A stretch of DNA of 64,000 bases from Acanthochromis polyacanthus (Eukaryota; Chordata; Actinopteri; Pomacentridae), in NCBI RefSeq assembly GCF_021347895.1, contig NC_067134.1, forward strand, positions 28,665,407 through 28,729,406, read 5' to 3'. Below the pieces are notes generated by a model that saw only the letters and a program-made list of their open reading frames with translations, made no database searches and had not been told where the DNA came from. Shown here piece after piece: positions 1-19,300 of the stretch; within the stretch, counting starts at the first letter, position 1; every line of letters begins with the position of its first letter. The position numbers were made by a program, and so were the translations under genes.

Positions 1-529
1 CTGACCTGGAGGAACCTTCTGACTGAACTACAGACCTGCAGGTTTAACATCACAGCAGGAAAAGTGTGAATAACCTCATTAACAGTAGTTCTGTTCTGCT
101 CCAGGGTTGTAATGAAATTAGACAACACACAGCAGCAGGAACTGACTGAGTTCAGACTTCATACAATAAGCAATAAAGATTATTAAAAAGGACAATGAAA
201 CTGAAAATAATAAAACAGTAAAGACAAAAAAACACTGAATAAAGGCAAAAAATATTTAGAAAAAAATCTGATACAGCAAAAGACAGTAAATGATAAAACA
301 ATAAAAAGACAATAAAACATAAAACAGTAAATGTAAGATAAGAAAAAGTATAAAACACTGAAAAAGACAAAACATTGAAGATTTAAAAAAAAAAAGACAA
401 TTTAACATTAAGAAAGACAATAAAGCATTTAAAAAGAAGACTAAAATATAAAAGACAATAAAATTGGGTTATAAAATAGCAAAATATAAAGCAGTAAAAT
501 CTAAAGCAGTGTCACTGAGACGTCCTTAC

Positions 530-3500
530 CGTCCAGCAGCGTCCAGATCAGAGACATCAGGTTCTGGTTCCCACTGATGTGCTTCAGTCCTTTAATGCTG
601 ATGGTCACATTGTACAGAGACATGAGCAGCAACCTGGAGAGAAAAAGTACTACTGAGTACTAATGAGTACTATTACTGAGTACTACACGTTACACAGAGA
701 CATCAGCAGCAGCCTGTAATAAATACCACAGTAATTGTACTACTGAGTACTACAGAGGTCCAGTGCTGCCCCCTGCTGTCTAACATGCTGTACTGAAACC
801 ATTCACTCACACTGTATTATTATGTATTAAACTGAAACTATTCTATTCTATTTATTGTATCTTCTCTACGTACACTTTGAGTTTGGGGAAGACTCCCGGC
901 TTCAGGAGCTCCAGCAGCTTCACCAGAGTGTCCAGTAAGACGTGCGCTGAGCTGGACAGGAAGTCCCGCCCACAAGGGACCGCTGCGATGTCTGATTGGA
1001 GGGAAATGGAGAGTTCAGGTGAGTGAGGGACATCTGGTCTGGAGACACTGAAACCTGGACAATCGCCGCACAGTTCATGACACAGTTAAATGTTTACAGT
1101 TAGAGGACATCCCTGGTCTGTATTTCATTTCAAAAGGCTGTGCTGTCAGAATTAAAACTACCAGAGTGTACAAAGTAATAAAAGTCTGGCACTGTTTTAA
1201 ATAATGTGGTGTTAAATAAACCGTCTGTTGCCTTCAGGTCCTCCTCACATACATCTATAAATGATGGATAGGATCACGATGCTGCGATGCTCTCCTCTAA
1301 TGACACTCTACTCCATTCTAACCGCCCTGCTGCGTGACGTTGCCATGGTGACCGGTGACCTGCATACACATCCACTGGTGTCAGGAAATGAGACTGATTC
1401 TCACTGAACCGTGAGTTTCTGTGACTCCAGGCAACAATCTGTGGCATAAAACTGTAGAAAAGTGGATGAAAGTCTGCTCACTGGTGATGGTCCCAGCCAG
1501 CGCCAGCACAAACTGGTGCTCATGGGAGTTATGGTCCTCAGTCTGAGTCTTCATGTCTTCATCCAGGGACCTGACGAAGCTCTCCAGGGTCTGAGCAGCG
1601 ACGGTGAGGAAGGACCGCAGCTTCCCCTGTAGCACATATAGGACATAGATGACAGCTTCAGCAGCCGGCTGGGACACACCAACCCTCTGGAGCGGTCGTA
1701 CTCACATCAGCCAGCCACAGCGTCACCGTCTCCTCCCTGGAAGAGCAGCTCCACAGCAGACTGCAGGCTGCTGATCCCAGACCGGAGCAGAAGGCGGCCT
1801 GCTGCTGCAGCTCTGATCCACTCTGCCACAGCTGCTCTCGCAACAGCAGCTTCTCCTGCAGGACGAATGTGTCCAGATACAGGATAAAGGAATAAAAGAG
1901 ACACCAGAGCTTCATCCACTAAGTCAGGAGAGACAAACTCATCTTCAGGTTCCACATCCAGCCCAGTCTGATCTCCAGTAAAACCAGTAAAGCCACAGCA
2001 TAGTAACAGATAAACAACCACAGCTCCTAATGGTTCCTGTGTTTTAATGCGGAAATGTTCACATTTAAGGAATTATCTTTTTACTAAACATCATGAACAC
2101 ACACTCATAGCTGTCTGAAACTAAACCATGTAGGATTTTACTTTATGATCAAAACAACAAAAGTCAGACAACAAAAGACAACACACAGGACAAAATATTA
2201 CAAAAACGAGAGACAAAATGACAGAAGCAAGAAACAAAATGCACAAAAATTAGACAAATGACATGAAGCAAAACAGAAAATGAGACAAAAAAGTTACAAA
2301 CCAACAAAAAATGGACAAAAATTGTGACAAAAAATTACATAAATGACACAAAACATGAGAAAAGAAACACAAGCGAGACCAAAAGGAAACACAAAATGAC
2401 AAAAAAAAAGACAAAATATTACAAAAATGAGACACAAAAGAACAAAGAGCAATCTATTAGTTAACTTTATGACCCAAACAACTTTTTATGTTCCAGAAAT
2501 GATTTTAAATTTATAGTTTTACAAATTTACAATCTGCAGTTAATGTCTTCTCTGTAATTTTTACACTTTGAGGGCCGGATTGGACCCTCTGGAGGACCAC
2601 TTTTGGCCCACGGGCCTCATGTTGGACACCCCTGCTCTAAATGCTTTGTTCTGTAGATTATTTCTGATGTTTCTCTACTACAGCAGACTGATTTGTTCTT
2701 CCAGTAGCTCCCTCTCTCACCTCTCTCTCCTTCTGACATTCACTCTGAGCTGCATCCAGTCGGGCCTGAAGGTGGAGACTCTCCTGCCTGAGCTGCTCCT
2801 GTTTCTGCTCTAGATGATCCTTCACTGCAGGAACACATCCACATGGAGGTCTGGAGGTTAACCAGGTCCACTAATGTACGGATCATACAGAACCGTTTTA
2901 CATGCAATAATCCATGTTTTAAACCCTAAAACATCAGCAGTGTGTAAATGTTCTTGTCCTGAGACCAAATCTAAAAAAATTAGGAGAAAATAAAGTTTAA
3001 AATATTTTTAATACCAGATAAGTCTGGAGTTCCCCTAAAACACCATTTTTCTCTTGTCAAACTGGATCTCTGATGAAACAGTTCAACTCTCATTCAAATC
3101 TCATTTTTTTGGTTCTATTTTTTCATTCATGTCTCTGTAAGTGTGGGAGCATTTTTTAATCAACAGAATATTTTAAATAATTTTTATTATTCATGGAACG
3201 TTTCCCACAACATGTTAGCAGAACCTGCTGATAATATTTCTGTTATTTTTTGTCTTGTTCTTGACGTTTTCTGATTTGTTTTTGTTGTTTTATGTGTTGT
3301 CATTTTGTGTCCTGTTTCATTTTCTGCCTTGTTTTTGTCATTTTGTGTCTCACTTTTGCAGTCGTGTGTCTCATTTTGTGAGACCATTTTAAAACCTATG
3401 GAACATTATTTATCATCAGTATTACTAAACACAATTCGGTGACAGAAAAATTGCTAATTCAGCCACTTTGAGCAGCTCAAACAGACTAAACCTAGCGGAA

Positions 3501-4845
3501 ATCTTCCTCCAGCTCTTCTCCAACACTTTTTAGGAACTGTGTTAAGATTCACACACACTTTAAACCAGCTTACAGTACAGTAATAACCAGCAAAATGTAA
3601 GAACGTACTGTTTAAAATGCTAGTGAACAACCTGTGGTCTCTGAATCAACACTGAGTACATCTGTGATTTCCAAACAGTCTAAATACATGAACCCGCTAA
3701 CTGTGATGGAACATCTGGATTAAATCGGGCTACTACGTTCTTTCTGTTTTCTGTTTCCCATCCGTTGTATTTGTGCTAAACGGAAGGTGTGACCTCGGCG
3801 TTATCTTGTCTTTCTCACGGATGTAAACCTCTGGTTTGGGTCACAGCAGGATAGAGGAGATCGTCAAACAGAAATCATTGTGAGGAGGCCTTGGAGCGTC
3901 TTATTAGTGGAGCAGTTAGACAAAACTGAGATAAAAAAGAAATCAACATGCAGGTGGTGTTTGATGCCAAATACAACCAACTAAAAACATTTTATTCTGT
4001 TCTACATCTGAAATATGTGACAGCGTATGAAATATAGAATAACTCTAGACAGAACCCACATCAAGCCAGCTAACATCTACGTCTGTTCATTATTTCTACA
4101 GTAGATGTAAAGCAGGTGAAGCCTAACAGGAGCATACCTGTCTGACTTGTTTGAGCTTTCTGCAGCATCTGAATCAGTTCCCCATTCAGAACTCTGGCAG
4201 GAACTCCCTGAGCTGCATCACTTCTGTGGTTAACTTCTCCAAATCTCTTTTCCTCACTCTGACAAAATCATCCTGAAAGAAAGAAAAAACAAAGGATAAA
4301 CAACCTCAATATTAAAAATGACATTTTAAAAAGCAAGACCTCTACTGTAAACCCTCTGAGGCGTGTTATCTTTTAAAAAATCCCCACAAGGACACTGTTT
4401 ATCAGCCAGAACATAATGAGTGACAGTTTACATTTATAATAGCTGAAGTTTGGGTGTAAACTGTTAATATTTATGATGTTCATTTAGATATTTTACAGAG
4501 AGCAGAGTGATTCAAACTGTCTGTGAGAATGGAGTGTGTGAGCAAATGAGATGCCGTCAGCAGCATCACTGCTCTGCAAAAAAAGAGACAATGTATATAT
4601 AATGTTGTTATTTCTGGGCCTGGTTTAATGTGGTCTACATACAGGAAATAAGTCAACAATAATCTGTATTATGTCGTATGGAAATAGAGTCCATACAACA
4701 GAAACTGTTAGTGGTAGCCCCAACCCTGGACAGCACTCTGGTCTGACCAGTAGGTTATTTTCTGGTAACGTTAGCATCTGTTAACCTGTTTTACCTTTGA
4801 TCCATGATTCACCACCAGGGACTTCCCGCTGAATAACGCTGCCAT
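530..4845 (-). CDS. HSF2BP: HSF2BP (MEILB2) meiotic recombination factor, C-terminal exons beyond window
   Basis: Seven coding exons on the minus strand: 4795-4845, 4138-4272, 2721-2824, 1706-1855, 1482-1626, 874-991 and 530-633. The start MAALFSG at 4845 ends exon 1 in phase 0. Matches to human HSF2BP are strong: VRVRKRDLEKLTTEVMQ in the N-terminal coiled coil, LGSAACSLLWSCSSREE, QTLESFVRSLDED, HVLLDTL and LMSLYNVTISIKGLKHIS in the armadillo-like part. The known protein binds BRCA2 and brings RAD51/DMC1 to meiotic breaks. Exon 6 needs the donor GTACGT at 872-873 to keep phase. Exon 2 is 135 nt where phase demands 136: one base seems missing near 4196, giving a TGA at 4186-4188 after about 45 residues. 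The gene runs head-to-head with ANKRD10. The last exon or exons lie left of position 1. Identity is secure; the frameshift may be an assembly error. Confidence 0.93.
1925..2637 (+). mobile_element. hAT-like non-autonomous element, unexpanded copy
   Basis: This element fills most of the HSF2BP intron between 1856 and 2720. It begins near GAGACAAACTCATCTTCAGG, passes through a GACAAAA-rich stretch (about 2150-2440) and ends in GGGCCTCATGTTGGACACCCCTG, a CAGGGGTGTC-type terminus usual for hAT elements. The same sequence, inverted, occurs at 34127-36210. The terminal 60 bp is single copy here but amplified about 34 times there. I could not find a convincing target-site duplication. Confidence 0.65.
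2908..3400 (+). repeat. Dispersed repeat, family also at 55075-55460
   Basis: The stretch from AATCCATGTTTTAAACCC through GGAACGTTTCCCACAACATG into a TTTTTGTC-rich tail recurs at 55075-55460 in the same orientation, with many mismatches and small indels. It shows no coding potential. It lies in HSF2BP intron 2. I do not recognise the family; the shared T-rich tail suggests retroposition or a non-autonomous DNA element. Confidence 0.7.
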
Positions 4846-4939
4846 CTTACACCTGGTGTGTTTAATGTCTTCTTCTGCTTCTATAGATGACTCCTATGAG
4901 ACTGCTGAGGTTTTCTGTAGCACGAATAAACAGTTTGAC

Positions 4940-5530
4940 ACCTCAGCATTGGACTGTGACAATGTAACAGCTATACACTAGCCATCAAAACTAGCATGAT
5001 AGCACAGTTAGCTAACCATGTTTTAGTGTTAAGTTTATACAGCCAAATACCTTTGAGTTGTTCAGGTAACATAGGTAATTACCAAATAACTAATATATAT
5101 ATATTTTTTAAAAAAAACAATAAATACACACATATTGTTCCTTATTTATAAAGTAAAAGTAAGAGCTACATATTAGCCACAAAAGCTAGCATGATAGCAA
5201 TTAGTTGTCATGTTTGGCGTTAAATACTTGTACAGCTAAACAGCTTTGGGGTCTTCAGTTAAATATATATAATTACTGCATAAAACTACTAATATTCATT
5301 AATAATAATAAAGTGAAAAAGGTAATTACACAAATACCGTTCCTTGCTTGTGACACAGTAAGCGCTACTTATTAGCCACCAACGCAAGCACGACAGCATA
5401 GTGAGCTAACGATGTTTCAGTGTTAAATGTTTAAACACCTAAACAGCTTAGAGTTGTTCAGCTAAACATAGATAATTCCTAAATTATTCATATTAAATTT
5501 GAGAATTACCTACTTATTGTTCCTTACCAG
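4940..5530. repeat. Three diverged ~195-bp tandem copies in the HSF2BP/ANKRD10 spacer
   Basis: The phrase 'ACTAGCCATCAAAACTAGCA' near 4978 recurs in changed form near 5175 (TTAGCCACAAAAGCTAGCA) and 5373 (TTAGCCACCAACGCAAGCA). Each is followed by a GTTAAAT/GTTAAGT block, an 'AGTTGTTCAG'-like block and an AT-rich stretch, then 'GTTCCTT'. Spacing is about 195-198 bp. Divergence shows that the triplication is old. Confidence 0.7.
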
Positions 5531-5539
5531 TGAGACTAA

Positions 5540-14621
<9,082 letters not shown>

Positions 14622-15640
14622 AGCACCTGCTGGAACCTGAACGTTTCACCTCCTTCACCACGTTTTACTGTCAAATCCTGCAGCTCTGTGGAAACAACAC
14701 GAACACGTAGCGAGAAACCAGCAACAGTACGACAGTTATAGAAGCTACATTTCAATGAAAGACTGAAAAACCCTGGAATCAGCATCTACAATCATTTCCA
14801 AGTGTCCACAGCTGTAAACTCTGCAGTTCATCTGAAACGTCCCCAAGTTTTATCACAATGTATTTTACCAATTAGACATGTAGAATGAAGGCATTTTGGT
14901 GGAAAAGCACAATTTTAAGATTAATTTTGGTTCATTTTCCAGGTGGATTTTTCTGAAATCATGAGAAAAGTTTCCCCAAAATAAGCCAGAATATGAAACC
15001 AAAGTTTAAAAAACCCGAATCAACATGTATGATAACTTCAAAGTGCCCTCAGGTGTTCCCAAAACTAAGTGGCTCTACAGAATATAGATATTTACTCCTT
15101 TCCTCCACGTTTATCTCTCTGCTGTTCAGCTGAATATTCTCTGAAGTGTTTTTCACGGTTTGTTTTTTAGTTTTTTCTCCGTGCAGACGTTTTAAAGTCA
15201 CTTCCAGACCCCATCAATCTTCTGCTAAAGCTGACATGTCCAGTGTTGGTTGTTGTTTTGTGCAGTGAGGAGGTTTTAACAGGAGACAGAGTTAGAAGCA
15301 GATAATCAGAATGTTGTTGTAGAGTTTTACGGTTTAGTTCCTCTGGTTTCCTGCCGGTGTTTCCTTCACTCATCGTTCTGTGTTTGCACTATGAAGGGCT
15401 GTGGGTGTGAACGTGTTCTGGAACATCAGGAGCCTTGATCTACCAAAGGGAATGTGTTATATTTATGTTTTAGAGCAGCTGAATGTGTGTAGAGAGCTGG
15501 ACTGTAATTTAATCTGATAGTGAACCTCTTGTTGTTGTGACTGAAGACTTTTTCTAAACACTAAATCAGCTGAGTGCCAAAACCTGCCTTCCAGCACCCA
15601 GAACCAGCTCTGCTGCCTTCTGACCCACACTTTTATACTC

Positions 15641-15646
15641 AATAAA
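15641..15646 (+). terminator. ANKRD10 poly(A) signal
   Basis: AATAAA lies 1.0 kb after the ANKRD10 stop codon and is followed by a T-rich stretch and GTGTCC. It is the clearest signal in the 3' flank, implying a 3' UTR of about 1 kb. Confidence 0.6.
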
Positions 15647-15768
15647 ACCCGTTTTACATTTTTATAAAACTGTGTCCAGGCTTTGGTTTGAATGAGTTTG
15701 ATCAGATTTTATGACATTGCAAAGTTAGAAACTGTTGAATTAGTTTAAAATTTCCCACAAGAACTTTA

Positions 15769-15955
15769 TAACACCAGTATAGTATCAGTATAACACCAGT
15801 ATAACACCAGTATAACACCAGTATAACACCAGTATAACACCAGTATAGTATCAGTATAACACCAGTATAACACCAGTATAGTATAACCAGTATAGTATCA
15901 CACCAGTATAGTATCAGTATAACACCAGTATAGTATAACACCAGTATAACACCGT
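15769..15955. repeat. TAACACCAGTA microsatellite
   Basis: An 11-bp unit, TAACACCAGTA, with the variant TAGTATCAGTA, is repeated about 17 times between ANKRD10 and CCDC14. Confidence 0.9.
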
Positions 15956-15984
15956 ATACAGGATACAGCAGCAGTGAGAACACA

Positions 15985-16175
15985 GCAGAGGTATTCATGG
16001 TGGATCCATAAACACTTTCTGACCTCTTCCCGCTCCACACCATCATACCTCCACCTCCATGCTTCACTATCAGGACCAAACATCCACTGTGGTCCAGACC
16101 AGGTTCTCACCAAACATGCTGCACTCATCTGACCACAGAACGTTCTCCTAAACGTAACACTAGATGTAAGTGAGA
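15985..16175 (-). mobile_element. Tc1/mariner transposase remnant
   Basis: Read on the minus strand it gives VKHGGGGMMVWSGKRSESVY and, in shifted frames, a WSDE-like block (TTCTGTGGTCAGATGAGTGC) and a VWT segment. These match consecutive parts of Tc1-like DDE transposases. Frameshifts separate them, so it is a dead fragment between the ANKRD10 and CCDC14 3' ends. Confidence 0.65.
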
Positions 16176-16307
16176 ACATAGCGCTGCTTCTGAATGAAAC
16201 TGAAGAGAGAAGATCAAAAATCCATCCAGGAGCAGCAGCAGTAAACCATCTGCTGCTAGAACTTTAGTGGTCCTCCTCCATCAGCGACAAGAATTATAAA
16301 ACCAAAC

Positions 16308-16313
16308 TTTATT
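16308..16313 (-). terminator. CCDC14 poly(A) signal
   Basis: TTTATT on the plus strand (AATAAA on the minus strand) lies 85 bp after the CCDC14 stop codon, giving a short 3' UTR. Confidence 0.55.
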
Positions 16314-16397
16314 TTAAACCTTTAAATGGCTTCTGAAGAAGGATACAACGCAGCACGATTGATGATATATACACAGATAAAACCAGCAGAAGCTCCA

Positions 16398-19300
16398 TCA
16401 TCTCCTCATGTCCAGCTGGATGGTCCTCTGCAGGCTGGAGATGCTGGCGTCCAGAGCTGCCAGCCCGTCTCTGAAGGCCGCCTCGTCTCTGGTGTCAAAC
16501 GTCCATCCAGACTTCATGCTGCAGTCAGAGAACACAGATTCTCCGTCAGACTGGGACATCATGGAGGCAAACAGCTGCCTTCGCCCTGACTCCAGATGTT
16601 CTGAACCACGTGATGGACGGAGAGGAGAGTTCAGTCCAACAGCTGGAGTCTGTGGAGGTTGGTCTCTATGTTCAGGATGGAACGGAGGGTTTTCTTCTCC
16701 CTCTGCAGCCTCAGTGTGAGTCTGGTCCAGAGACAGGAGGTACCGGCTGATACGCTCCCTGGAGGGAAGGAATGGATCCTGGTGGAGGACAGAAGGTCTA
16801 GTTTGTGAGGAGTCAGCAGGAGGACGACCTGATGAGCTGTCAAGGAAACGGAAGAAAGACGTTAATAAAACATTCATATTTAGTGATGACAGAAAATAAA
16901 AACAAAACAGAAAACAACAAAATGAGACAAGACAAAAAGAAGACAGAACGGTGGTGTAAAACCTCCACACTGTGCTAACTCTGGCACCACATCCACTGCT
17001 CTACTTCTTCTGTTAAAGGCTCCACCTGGTGGGACAACCAGGTACGACAGATAATCTACACGTGTTCTGACATGCGTGTGCAGGTTTTCGATGTCTTCTG
17101 GAGGTTGTGGAGCTGCAGTCAACCCTTCAGAGTCCTGCTGGAACTTTACAACGTTCACAAACACTGCCAGTCAAAGGTCTGAGGTCACACAGAAACGCCC
17201 TTATTTGTCAAAGAAAATGAAACTTACTGCTGGTTTTTGATAAACAAGAACTATTTAAATAGATCAAGTATCACGACTGGTTTCTCTAAAATGATACTTT
17301 TAAGGACTATTGTTGTCCCTAAATTATTCAAAACCCTGAACAGAATCCCACATTACAGAGTTCATTTGCAGATCAGGAGTTTTCTGAAGTGAACCTGACA
17401 TCATTAGTGGATCAGATGTGACTCAGACTGATTTAAATCACTTAAGGCACTTGAAGTATTTATTATTTAGATAATTGCTGTCAGATTGGGACTCAGCAGA
17501 CACTAAATAACGTGGATCGAATCAGATCAGAGGAAATAACTAGTGGAACAGGGTGTCTCTAATATTTTGACCCTCTCATTAAGGATCACCTGTTCAGGTT
17601 CCCCATCTCCTCTACTCTCTGCTGGGTGAGGGACGCCAACTTCTCCTCCTCGTGTTCTCTGTCCAGCAGCCTTCTTCTGGTGGCCTCCAGGTCTGAACAA
17701 AACATTCACAGAAGGTAGGGCTGAGGCAGAAGTTAGAGAAGATTATTTTATTACGTTAACGTTAATTCATCACCGGTGTGTCAGGATCAGCACCAAGTGT
17801 TGACTGTAAAACTGACTGTTGGCTGAAAGCTTCTTCTGGACGTTTAGTCCTACAGTAAATAGACTGTGGACGGGAAATGAAGCCTCCAGCTGATGGAGGT
17901 GATGATGGAGGTGAAGTCTAACCTGTCTTCATGAGGACGTTCTCTGCCTCTCTGTCTCTCAGCTGGTTCTGTGTCTCCTGAAGGACTCTCCGTAGTTCTG
18001 TCAGGTCTTTCTGGACCTCCTGCAGTCTGGACTGAGCAGTAATGAGCTCCTCCTGCAGACGGAGGACTGGAGACACCAACATTATTCTCTTAGACGATCT
18101 GCTCGGTCTGATAATCCATGAATACAACATTCAGGTTCACGGCTATGCAGACGACACCCCGCTCTACCTTCACACCAACAACTGTCAGATCTCCTTCTTT
18201 TCATCTCTAAGTTTTATATTGTTGATGCGTTTCAACTTTGCCTACTTTGTACGGTGTCCTATAAATAAAATATATTCGCAATCCTCCCTGTCAGCTCCAT
18301 AGAGAATAAAACGAGAGAACATCCACTCATACAGGATTCACCTTGAGAGTCACACAGGACCTCCAGGTTCTGGTTTCTCTCCAGGTTCTGGTTTCTCTCC
18401 AGGTTCTGGTTCCTCTCCAGATTCTCTCTTTCCTTCAGCTGCTGGTTCAGGATCTGAACTCGTCTGGAAAACAGAATCAGAGTTGAGAGTCTGGATCACG
18501 AAGTTAAAACCAGGTTAAAGGTGGAGTTTTACCGGCGGAGCTGACTGTTCTGGATCAGCAGAGACTTCAGGTCTGGATCTCTGTGGGTCTGCTGGATGTC
18601 TGAACCTCCATCCTGTGGTGAGGACAACGTGTGGTCCAGCTGACTGAGCAGCATCTCTGCTGCACCGCCTGGACAACGATTGAACAAATAATGAATGAAA
18701 CAGGACAGAAAGGCTGAGTTTATATAAGAGGACAGATTACAGAGAAACATTCAGATTATTCCTCATGCTGGTAAGCATCCCTCATTTATCAGTCAGGTGA
18801 CAACTTTTAATGTTTATTTTCTCCATAGAACAGGTAGGGTAACCGTCCTGGTGGCTCTAGGTCAGGGGTGTCAAACTCAGTTCCTGGAGGTCCACTATCC
18901 TCTATGTTTTAGATGTTTCTTCTTCCAACACACCTGATTCAAATGATCAGCTCATCATCAAGCTCAGCAGAAGCCTGATAACGAGCCTGATCATTTGAAT
19001 CAGGTGTGTTGGAAGAGGGAAACATGTAAAACATGCAGGATAGTGGCCCTCCAGGAATGGAGTTCGACACCCCTGCTCTAGGTGCTACAGATGTTTTACT
19101 GCTTATGTTTTTATTAGTTTCCACCTTGTTTTCTGTCTACTGTTCAAACACAGTCTGCAGTTCATCCTAGAAGTTCCTTAATTATTAAAGAGTGCTTCAG
19201 TTACCCTGAGGTTTACATAATCTTTGTTTTTCCACAGAATCCAGTTAGAGCTAGCGGGTTAATCCTAGTGAAATGTTAAATGAGACAGAATAAAACATTT

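Noticed and set aside
16978..17165. Additional CCDC14 exon (frame with [17 protein letters not shown])
   Set aside because: No convincing acceptor/donor pair. The exons at 17590-17692 and 16398-16836 join directly in phase (AG + C) and the joined protein aligns with human CCDC14.
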